Shown here: in pieces, positions 6,405-11,456 of the stretch
Layout of the letters: each line of letters starts with the position of its first letter
Numbering within the stretch: position 1 is the stretch's first letter
Assembly (NCBI GenBank): GCA_025935515.1
Contig: JAICVC010000058.1
Location: 1 to 11,456 of the forward strand
Source of the DNA: Sphingomonas sp.
GTDB lineage: Bacteria; Pseudomonadota; Alphaproteobacteria; Sphingomonadales; Sphingomonadaceae
DNA: 11,456 nt
Direction: 5' to 3'
Program-made: the position numbers and the translations under genes
The notes under the pieces: model-generated
The model's input: only the letters and a program-made list of their open reading frames with translations
Database searches by the model: none
Told to the model about the DNA's origin: nothing

Positions 6405-7789
6405 TGCCGGCGCCAAGTAGTGCCGCCCGGCCCGTCCTCCAAGACGATGCCCTGGGCCTTGAGCTCGTCGCGGATGCGGTCCGCCGCCGCAAAGTCGCGG
6501 TTCTTCTTCGCTTCGGCGCGTTCGGCGATACGCTGCTCAATATAAGCCTCACCTCGGCGGACTTGTGCTTCGACCCGATCGTCTGGTCTTAGCGACTCCG
6601 TGATCGCCTCAAAGAGTCCTTGATCCGGCAACCTCTGTGCCCCTTTCTCCCACTCGTCTCTTGTGTGGCTCAACAATCCGAGAAGGGCTGCGCTGGCCTT
6701 AAGAACCCCAGCGTCTCGAATGTGGCTCAGGCGCACTAGCGCGAGTGCTGTGTTCAGATCATTCGATAGAGCGTCGATAACCAAATCATCCGGCTGAGAA
6801 GGCTCCGCTTCACCAACAACTCGATAGAGGCGGTCCAGTCGCCGTTTCGATTGCACGATCAGCGCTTCGGTCCAGGGCAGCGGCTGACGATAATGCGCAC
6901 TCAGTAGCGCGAGGCGGAGCGTTTCGCCCTTGTGCGACTTCAGCAATTCCTCGGGCGTGACGATATTTCCGAGGCTTTTCGACATTTTCTCGGCGCCCAT
7001 GTCGACGAAGCCGTTGTGCACCCAGTAACGCGCGAGCGGCGCTCCGCCATGCGCGCAGCGGCTCTGCGCGATCTCGTTCTCGTGGTGGGGGAAGACGAGG
7101 TCAAGCCCGCCGCCGTGGATGTCGATCGTCTCGCCGAGATGCGCGCGGATCATTGCTGAGCATTCGATGTGCCAGCCCGGGCGCCCGCGCCCCCATGGCG
7201 AATCCCAGCCGATCACCCCCGCGCCGCTCGGCTTCCACAGCACGAAGTCGGCCGGATCGCGCTTGTAGGGCGCGACCTCGACGCGGGCGCCCGCGATCAT
7301 CGCCTCGCGCTCGCGCTTGCTGAGGATCCCGTAATCGGGGTCGCTCGGCACCGCGAACAGCACGTGCCCGTCGGCCTCATACGCATTCCCGAGCTCGATC
7401 AGCCGCGCGGTCATCGCGATCATCGCGCCGATCTCCTGCGTCGCGTGCGGCGCGATGTCGGGGTCGCGCACCCCCAGCGCGCGCATGTCCTCGAGATAGT
7501 GGCGCTCGTAGCGCTCGGTGATCACCGACGGCTCGACGCCCTCGGCCTCGGCGGCAGCGATGATCTTGTCGTCGACGTCGGTGACGTTGCGCGCATAGAC
7601 CAGGCTGCTCTCGCCATATTCGTGCCGGATCAGCCGCGCGAGCGTGTCGAACACCACCGCCGGCCGCGCATTGCCGATGTGCGCGCGTCCGTAGACCGTC
7701 GGCCCGCACACATACATGGTGACGCGCTTGGGATCGGCGGGGACGAACTCGCGCTTCTCGCGCGCCAGCGTGTCGTGCAGCCGGATCAT
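6401..7789 (-). CDS. cysS: Cysteinyl-tRNA synthetase
   Basis: CysRS charges tRNA-Cys with cysteine in the cytoplasm. The product is 462 aa, against 461 in E. coli. Visible motifs are the class I HIGH-type signature HIGN (37-40) in CGPTVYGRAHIGNARP, and KMSKS (268-272) in GAEKMSKSLGN. All four zinc/cysteine-site ligands are present: C28, C210 (GWHIECSAM), H235 and E239 (FPHHENEIAQS). The catalytic domain runs to about 305, followed by the anticodon-binding helical bundle and a C-terminal basic tail (EAKKNRDFAAADRIRDEL, 426-443) typical of the family. The ATG at 7789-7787 overlaps the cvpA stop as ATGA, and the cysS stop overlaps the next start the same way. Residues about 324-417 are encoded by DNA of markedly lower GC and foreign-looking codon use, listed separately; the reading frame is intact through it. 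Confidence 0.98.
   Translation of the reverse strand: MIRLHDTLAREKREFVPADPKRVTMYVCGPTVYGRAHIGNARPAVVFDTLARLIRHEYGESSLVYARNVTDVDDKIIAAAEAEGVEPSVITERYERHYLEDMRALGVRDPDIAPHATQEIGAMIAMTARLIELGNAYEADGHVLFAVPSDPDYGILSKREREAMIAGARVEVAPYKRDPADFVLWKPSGAGVIGWDSPWGRGRPGWHIECSAMIRAHLGETIDIHGGGLDLVFPHHENEIAQSRCAHGGAPLARYWVHNGFVDMGAEKMSKSLGNIVTPEELLKSHKGETLRLALLSAHYRQPLPWTEALIVQSKRRLDRLYRVVGEAEPSQPDDLVIDALSNDLNTALALVRLSHIRDAGVLKASAALLGLLSHTRDEWEKGAQRLPDQGLFEAITESLRPDDRVEAQVRRGEAYIEQRIAERAEAKKNRDFAAADRIRDELKAQGIVLEDGPGGTTWRRQ
6539..6820 (-). other. Low-GC segment with atypical codon use inside cysS (possible recombination tract)
   Basis: My hand count over 6541-6840 gives about 56% GC, while 7201-7260 gives 70%. 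In the cysS frame, codons 324-417 have about 50 of 94 third positions G or C, against 54 of 60 in the first 60 codons of the same gene. Codons nearly absent from neighbouring genes cluster here: AGA twice, AGG, CTA three times, ACA twice, GGA twice and many GTT, GCT and CTT. The edges are fairly sharp (near 6820-6830 and 6535-6540) and the protein still fits CysRS. The tract corresponds to the anticodon-binding helical region. The composition shift is seen directly; replacement by recombination is inference. Confidence 0.75.
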
Positions 7790-8313
7790 TGCTCGCCGAC
7801 CTTGTTGGACTTGAGCTGCCGCCGCGCCTCGACCCAATCGACGATCGCCCGTCCGCTGGCGTTGAGCAACGGATAGGTCCGCGACCTGGTCATCCACTGC
7901 GGCCGGTCGGCCCGCGGGCCGTAGACCATGTCGGTGGCGAGGTTCGCGAGCAGGAAGAACAGGGTCGCCCCGAGCAGGCCCTTTAAGGCCCCGAACCCGC
8001 CGCCGAGCACCCGGTCGAACGGTCCAAGCATCGAGTGACGCCGCGTTTTCTTGCCGAGCGAACGCGCGAGCAGCTTCACCACAATGAAGCTCGGAATGAA
8101 CAGGATTGCGAAGGCGAGCACCGCGGCCGCGGGCGAGCTCGTCCCGAAGCTGTCGATGAGGCCGGTCCACAACTGGCTGTGAAACAGCTTCAGCATGGCG
8201 ATCGCGACCAGCCACGCGAACAGCGAGATCACCTCGTGCACGAACCCGCGCACGAACCCTACAGCGCCGCCGCCGATCAGGAGCAGGAACACGAAAACGT
8301 CGAGCGCGGTCAT
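7786..8313 (-). CDS. cvpA: CvpA family membrane protein
   Basis: CvpA-family proteins are small inner-membrane proteins, named for a role in colicin V production in E. coli and linked elsewhere to envelope stress tolerance; the molecular function is unsettled. The 175-aa product has four likely transmembrane helices (about 4-22, 27-45, 62-85, 103-124). It carries the family's glycine-rich pattern GFVRGFVHE (19-27) and DRVLGGGFGALKG (100-112), and then a polar C-terminal tail. The ATG at 8313-8311 starts MTALDVFVFLLL; no strong Shine-Dalgarno is near, the closest purine run (AGAGAGG) being more than 20 nt upstream. Its stop overlaps the cysS start. It is the first gene of the coupled cvpA-cysS-scaffold-Kef set, and its whole upstream gap is occupied by a palindromic repeat. 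radA, a common neighbour, lies about 2.1 kb away behind two inserted-looking genes. Confidence 0.9.
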   Translation of the reverse strand: MTALDVFVFLLLIGGGAVGFVRGFVHEVISLFAWLVAIAMLKLFHSQLWTGLIDSFGTSSPAAAVLAFAILFIPSFIVVKLLARSLGKKTRRHSMLGPFDRVLGGGFGALKGLLGATLFFLLANLATDMVYGPRADRPQWMTRSRTYPLLNASGRAIVDWVEARRQLKSNKVGEQ

Positions 8314-8314
8314 G

Positions 8315-8421
8315 ACGCGCCCGGCGCTAGCAACCTCTCTTCGTCATTGCGAGGCCTCGAAGAGGCCGCGGCAATCCAGGCTGGATTGCTTCGCTTCGCT
8401 CGCAATGACGGCCGGGCGCGT
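8315..8421. repeat. Nested palindromic interspersed element upstream of cvpA
   Basis: The 107-bp gap between the methyltransferase stop and cvpA is almost wholly self-complementary. Outer arms ACGCGCCCGGC (8315-8325) and GCCGGGCGCGT (8411-8421) are perfect 11-bp inverted repeats. Inside them, CGTCATTGCGAG (8342-8353) pairs perfectly with CTCGCAATGACG (8399-8410). Within that loop are two hairpins, GGCCTC-gaa-GAGGCC (8353-8367) and GCAATCCAG-g-CTGGATTGC (8371-8389), giving a cloverleaf-like fold. On the minus strand the core reads CGTCATTGCGAGCGAAGCGA and onward, a motif I recall as a common interspersed repeat in sphingomonads and some other alphaproteobacteria. The methyltransferase TAA begins inside the right outer arm. 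As RNA it would sit in the leader of cvpA or the tail of the methyltransferase message. Confidence 0.8.
8324..8335. repeat. 12-bp direct repeat, copy 1 (GCGCTAGCAACC)
   Basis: GCGCTAGCAACC lies just upstream of cvpA and is repeated exactly at 10279-10290, at the end of the glycosyltransferase gene. The two copies bracket the palindromic element, the methyltransferase and the glycosyltransferase. A rough random expectation is that a window this long contains a few 12-mer repeats, so the match alone is weak; the position is what makes it notable. Confidence 0.3.
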
Positions 8422-9152
8422 TAGGCCGGGCGGCGGACCACGGCGACTAGGCTGACTCCGAACGGCATCGGCACCCTACCCACCAAGTTCGTCTCGAGCC
8501 CAAAGACATTCTCCAGCACGGCATTGACCGGCGCGCTCGGCAGGCTGTCGTCGGCTGACTCCTTCCGCGTCACCTTGCCAACGACCCGCGCAGCCGCGAC
8601 GAGCGGGAACAGCAGGGTGTTGAAGAAGCTCAGCAGTTGCACCTCGAACCCTGCGTCACCGATGACCCGCGCCAGCTTGCGCTTCGAATAGCGGCGGAAG
8701 TGGTGGTGGGCGACGTCGTGCGCGCTCCACATCCAGGGATTGGCGGGCACGGTCAGCAGCAGCGCTCCGCCCGGCTTCAGCCGCTTGAGGATGGCTTTCA
8801 GCGACGCGACATCGTCGGGCACATGTTCCAGCACGTCGAGCAGCGCGACCAGGTCATAGGTATCGCGCTCGAACATCGACAGGTCGGGCAACCTCGCGCT
8901 CTTGATCTCGCGGCCGAGCCGCTTCGATGCCAGCGCCCTCGCGCAATCGTCGAGCTCGCACGCCTCCAGCGCCCCGTATTGGCCGAGCATCGCGAGGTTA
9001 TGACCGGTACCACAGCCGACCTCGAGCACCCGCGCCTTCTTCGGCGGCCGGACGATCCGCTCGACCACCGACGCGAGTATCCGCCGCCGGGCGATGAACC
9101 ACCAATGGTCCTGGTCCAGTTCGGCCATTCGGTCGAAGACGGCGCGTTCCAT
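8421..9152 (-). CDS. Class I SAM-dependent methyltransferase, UbiE/Methyltransf-11-like
   Basis: A 243-aa Rossmann-fold methyltransferase. Motif I is VLEVGCGTG (42-50), the acidic residue ending strand 2 is E66 (ACELDD), motif II is YDLVALLDVLEHV (99-111), and LKPGGALLLTVPA (125-137) is motif III. The N-terminus has DHWWFIARRRI (15-25), common in sugar- or lipid-associated methyltransferases of glycosylation clusters, and HHHFRRYSKRKL (149-160) follows the core. A hydrophobic patch (about 174-192) could contact membrane or a lipid substrate. The substrate is unknown; the divergent neighbour, a polyprenyl-phosphate-type glycosyltransferase, suggests a glycan or lipid-linked sugar. The ATG at 9152-9150 has a GGGGGA run 6-9 nt upstream. 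It reads toward cvpA with the palindromic repeat between them. Class assignment is confident; specificity is not. Confidence 0.88.
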   Translation of the reverse strand: MERAVFDRMAELDQDHWWFIARRRILASVVERIVRPPKKARVLEVGCGTGHNLAMLGQYGALEACELDDCARALASKRLGREIKSARLPDLSMFERDTYDLVALLDVLEHVPDDVASLKAILKRLKPGGALLLTVPANPWMWSAHDVAHHHFRRYSKRKLARVIGDAGFEVQLLSFFNTLLFPLVAAARVVGKVTRKESADDSLPSAPVNAVLENVFGLETNLVGRVPMPFGVSLVAVVRRPA

Positions 9153-9247
9153 GTAATCCCCCGGCTTTGTGCGTCCGGTGTCGCGTCAAGAAGTAAAGGT
9201 CTCGTAAACCATTCCGACCTAGCTTCGCCCCCAAAGGGAGGGAACAA
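9153..9247. promoter_or_regulatory. Divergent intergenic region with the glycosyltransferase ribosome binding site
   Basis: This 95-bp gap separates the divergent methyltransferase and glycosyltransferase starts, so it must hold promoters for both. The clear element is GGGAGGGAA at 9236-9244, an excellent Shine-Dalgarno 4-5 nt before GTG 9248, which supports that start. On the minus strand a TTGACG (9189-9184) resembles a -35 box, but I see no good -10 at the right spacing, so I do not call a promoter position. Confidence 0.5.
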
Positions 9248-10285
9248 GTGGCCGCTCAGCGCAAGAAACCGGTGCTCGTATCGCCGCCGTCGGTCGGCGA
9301 CCTCAACGCGCAACTGGTCAAGCGCGGCATGGTCGCGCCGCTGCTCTCGGTGATCGTCCCTGTGAAGAACGAAGAGGACGGCATCCTTCCGTTCGTCGGC
9401 CGGGTCGGCGCGATCCTCGAAGGCATCGCCGTCGAGGGCGGCTGGGAAATCCTGTTCGTCGATGACGGCAGCACCGACGCGACCCTGGGAGCGATCGTCG
9501 CCGCCAATCAGCGCGACCCGCGCGTCCGCGCCCTCTCGCTGTCGCGCAACTTCGGCAAGGAAGCCGCGCTGAGCGCCGGTCTCGACCACGCCCGCGGCAG
9601 AGCGGTAATCCCAATGGACGTTGACATGCAGGACCCGCCCGAGGTGCTGCCCGAGATGGTCGCCAAGTGGCGCGACGGTCATGAGATGGTGTTCGGAATA
9701 CGCCGCTGCCGCGCCAGCGACGGCTGGGCCAAGCGCCTGACCGCCGGCCTCTACTACCGGGCGCACAACATGGTCTCGTCGGACAAGATCCCGGAGAACG
9801 CCGGCGACTTCCGCTTGATGGACCGCAAGGTCGTCGACGTGATCCGCGCGATGCCCGAGCGCAACCGCTTCATGAAGGGCCTGTTCGCCTGGGCCGGGTT
9901 CAACCAGGCCTCGGTCGAATATGATCGTGTCGAGCGCGAGACCGGCACGACCAAGTTCAATTATTGGAAGCTGTGGACGCTGGCGCTCGACGGCATCACT
10001 TCGGCGTCGACCGTGCCGCTGCGCATCTGGTCCTATATCGGCGCGCTCGTGGCCGTATTCGCGCTCGCCTACGGCACGTTCCTCGCCGTCAGCACGATGA
10101 TCTTCGGCAACCCGGTGCCCGGCTATGCTTCGATCATGGTCTCGGTGCTGTTCCTCGGCGGAGTGCAGCTAATCTCGCTCGGCGTCCTCGGCGAATATGT
10201 CGGCCGAATCCTGACCGAGACCAAGCAGCGTCCGCTGTACGTGGTGCGGGACACGGTCGGAATTGAATCGCAGGTCGTGCGCTAG
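9248..10285 (+). CDS. Family 2 glycosyltransferase, polyprenyl-phosphate type (GtrB/DPM1-like)
   Basis: A 345-aa glycosyltransferase of the GtrB/ArnC/dolichol-phosphate-mannose-synthase type, which moves a nucleotide-sugar onto undecaprenyl phosphate at the cytoplasmic face of the inner membrane. The GT-A domain spans about 32-250, with LSVIVPVKNEED (33-44), VDDGSTD (71-77), RNFGKEAALSAGLDHA (100-115), the metal-binding DVDMQDPP (124-131; usually DADLQDPP), PERNRFMKGLFAWAGF (203-218) and ETGTTKFNYWKL (231-242). Two transmembrane helices follow (about 262-283 and 296-317), as in GtrB, then LGEYVGRILTETKQRPLYVV (314-333), a standard family ending. GTG 9248 is preferred because of the strong Shine-Dalgarno; the first internal ATG at codon 28 lacks one. 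No flippase or GtrC-like partner is present. The likely role is lipid-linked sugar for envelope modification; donor sugar unknown. Confidence 0.92.
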   Translation: MAAQRKKPVLVSPPSVGDLNAQLVKRGMVAPLLSVIVPVKNEEDGILPFVGRVGAILEGIAVEGGWEILFVDDGSTDATLGAIVAANQRDPRVRALSLSRNFGKEAALSAGLDHARGRAVIPMDVDMQDPPEVLPEMVAKWRDGHEMVFGIRRCRASDGWAKRLTAGLYYRAHNMVSSDKIPENAGDFRLMDRKVVDVIRAMPERNRFMKGLFAWAGFNQASVEYDRVERETGTTKFNYWKLWTLALDGITSASTVPLRIWSYIGALVAVFALAYGTFLAVSTMIFGNPVPGYASIMVSVLFLGGVQLISLGVLGEYVGRILTETKQRPLYVVRDTVGIESQVVR

Positions 10286-10290
10286 CAACC
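10279..10290. repeat. 12-bp direct repeat, copy 2 (GCGCTAGCAACC)
   Basis: Exact second copy of the 12-mer at 8324-8335. It spans the last codons and TAG stop of the glycosyltransferase gene. See copy 1 for why the evidence is weak. Confidence 0.3.
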
Positions 10291-10457
10291 AACGCGCGAG
10301 AGGTGTGCCCAAGACTGCGTCTGGCTTTTACGCAGTCGGTGCCCAAGACCCTGGGCGCGGTCAGCTTTCGCCTCTGGAACCCCTTTCAGGGCTGCCCTGC
10401 CCCTCGTCACGCCATCCAATCTAGTAGATTGAGTCAGGCTTTCCCAGCCAATCAGGC
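10286..10457. terminator. Convergent intergenic region rich in short inverted repeats, possible two-way terminator
   Basis: This 172-bp gap lies between the 3' ends of the glycosyltransferase and radA, so both transcripts should end here. It contains GACTGCGT (10313-10320) paired with ACGCAGTC (10330-10337) around a 9-nt T-rich loop. It also holds GCCCA/TGGGC (10341-10345/10352-10356), CAGGGC-t-GCCCTG (10387-10399) and CAATCTA-g-TAGATTG (10417-10431). An 11-bp direct repeat GTGCCCAAGAC (10305-10315, 10339-10349) flanks the first hairpin. None is followed by a clear T-tract, so these are not textbook intrinsic terminators. I see no convincing open frame, tRNA or known RNA family here. Confidence 0.45.
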
Positions 10458-11456
10458 TCATCGTCCTAAAATCTGATCGACCAGTTGCTTCAAGTTAGCG
10501 AATTCCGCGAGGTGCAGGCCCTCGCCGCCCTTGGTGCCCTTGGGCACCCAGCCGCTCTCGAAACCCAGCTTGGCGGATTCCTTCAGGCGCAGCCCGGCAT
10601 GCGCCACCGGGCGAATCTCGCCGGACAGTGCGATCTCGCCAAGCACCACGCATTCGCTCGGCACCGGCCGCTCGGACATGGCCGAAACCAGCGCCGCGGC
10701 GACCGCGAGGTCCGCGCCTGGGTCGCTCAAACGATAGCCGCCGGCAACGTTCAAATAGACTTCTGCAGTCGCGAAGCTGAGGCCGCAGCGCGCCTCCAAC
10801 ACCGCGAGGACCATCGCCAAGCGCCCGCTGTCCCAGCCGACCGCCGCGCGCCTCGGCGTCGCGCCGCTCGCCAGCCGCACCGTCAGCGCCTGGATCTCGA
10901 CCAGCACCGGCCGCGAGCCCTCGATCGCCGGGAACACGCTCGTCCCGCTGACCGACTCGCCACGGTGGGTCAGGAACAAGGCCGACGGGTTGGGCACCTC
11001 GGTCAGCCCCGCCCCTTCCATCGCGAACACGCCGATCTCGTCGGTGCCGCCGAAGCGGTTCTTCATCGCGCGGAGGATGCGGTACTGGTGGCTGCGCTCG
11101 CCCTCGAAGCTCAGCACCGTGTCGACCATATGCTCGAGCACGCGCGGGCCGGCGATGGTGCCGTCCTTGGTGACGTGGCCGACGAGCACGACCGCGGTGC
11201 CATGCTCCTTGGCGAACCGCACCAGCTCCTGCGCGGAGGCGCGGACCTGGCTGACCGTGCCCGGCGCGCCCTCGATCAGGTCCGAATGCATGGTCTGGAT
11301 CGAGTCAATGACGAGCAAAGCCGGCGGCTCGCCGTCCTGCATGGTCGTCAGGATGTCCCTCACCGACGTCGCGGCCGCGAGCCGCACCGGCGCTCTGCCG
11401 AGGCCCAGCCGCACCGCGCGCAGCCGCACCTGCTCGGCCGATTCCTCGCCCGAGAC
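10458..11456 (-). CDS. radA: DNA repair protein RadA (N-terminus outside the window)
   Basis: RadA is a RecA-like ATPase that promotes branch migration in homologous recombination. The frame enters at the right edge reading VSGEESAEQVRLRA, a conserved RadA stretch, and gives 332 residues to the TGA at 10460-10458. With typical RadA near 450-460 aa, about 120 N-terminal residues, including the C4 zinc finger and Walker A, are off the edge. Visible are Walker B-like ALLVIDSIQTM (46-56 of the visible part), GHVTKDGTIAGPRVLEHMVD (93-112), the RadA-specific KNRFG (132-136), and the Lon-protease-like C-terminal domain including AGGYRLSDPGADLAVAAALV (238-257). A GTG at 11429 opens the frame locally, but the conserved sequence upstream shows it is not the start. 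radA is convergent with the glycosyltransferase gene and points toward cvpA, its frequent neighbour. Confidence 0.97.
   Translation of the reverse strand, partial: VSGEESAEQVRLRAVRLGLGRAPVRLAAATSVRDILTTMQDGEPPALLVIDSIQTMHSDLIEGAPGTVSQVRASAQELVRFAKEHGTAVVLVGHVTKDGTIAGPRVLEHMVDTVLSFEGERSHQYRILRAMKNRFGGTDEIGVFAMEGAGLTEVPNPSALFLTHRGESVSGTSVFPAIEGSRPVLVEIQALTVRLASGATPRRAAVGWDSGRLAMVLAVLEARCGLSFATAEVYLNVAGGYRLSDPGADLAVAAALVSAMSERPVPSECVVLGEIALSGEIRPVAHAGLRLKESAKLGFESGWVPKGTKGGEGLHLAEFANLKQLVDQILGR

Noticed and set aside
6405..6416. TTG at 6416-6414 as an earlier start for the scaffold protein
   Set aside because: It adds only four residues, and the ATG at 6404 forms an ATGA overlap with the cysS stop like the other junctions in this operon.
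9161..9189. TTGACG (minus strand, 9189-9184) as the -35 of a methyltransferase promoter
   Set aside because: The hexamer 16-17 nt downstream is AGCCGG or similar, not a plausible -10, so I do not call a promoter.
8798..9766. Minus-strand open frame of 322 codons across the methyltransferase/glycosyltransferase gap
   Set aside because: It runs across two genes with recognised motifs in other frames and shows no motif of its own.
10313..10356. tRNA or tRNA fragment between the glycosyltransferase and radA
   Set aside because: The stems do not form an acceptor/D/anticodon/T arrangement and no GTTCRA-type T-loop is present.
11427..11429. GTG at 11429 as the start of radA
   Set aside because: The frame is open to the window edge and the residues upstream (VSGEESAEQ) are conserved RadA sequence, so the gene simply continues outside.

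Overview
The window is about 11.5 kb of GC-rich, tightly packed chromosomal DNA. It reads as an alphaproteobacterium, most likely a sphingomonad (Sphingomonas or a close relative). This is inferred from the protein sequences, the gene neighbourhood (accA-xerD next to aroK, and cvpA-cysS-Fe-S scaffold-Kef antiporter), third-codon GC near 90% where I counted it, and an interspersed palindrome of a type I associate with this group. Most genes are housekeeping. I see no phage, transposase, CRISPR array, rRNA or tRNA.

Left block (1-3603, minus strand). A compact set is read in the order 44-aa membrane peptide, 579-aa exported protein of unknown function, XerD recombinase, and AccA (its C-terminus runs off the left edge). 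The first three overlap by 11 and 4 nt, and accA follows 37 nt after xerD. aroK (3653-4189, plus strand) diverges from this block across 49 bp that hold a hairpin.

Central block (4186-8313, minus strand). The order of reading is cvpA, cysS, a NifU/IscU-like scaffold protein and a Kef-type K+/H+ antiporter. Every junction is a 4-nt start/stop overlap (ATGA, ATGA, GTGA), so this is almost certainly one translationally coupled operon. It converges with aroK so tightly that one CTAG supplies the stop codon of both genes.

Right block (8314-11456). A folded palindromic repeat fills the gap upstream of cvpA. Next come a divergent pair, a SAM-dependent methyltransferase (minus) and a polyprenyl-phosphate-type family 2 glycosyltransferase (plus). 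A 172-bp convergent intergenic region rich in short inverted repeats follows, and then the 3' two-thirds of radA (minus). radA and cvpA are often neighbours in alphaproteobacteria, so the methyltransferase/glycosyltransferase pair may be an insertion between them.

The strongest unusual signal is inside cysS. About 280 bp encoding the anticodon-binding helical region drops to about 53% GC at third codon positions, against about 90% at the start of the same gene. It uses AGA, AGG, CTA and ACA codons, as if replaced by recombination from another genome. Other points are a scaffold protein missing the third cysteine and the aspartate of IscU, a shikimate kinase with an altered lid motif and no aroB beside it, and the uncharacterised exported/membrane pair coupled to xerD. 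I did not find a convincing new multi-gene system.
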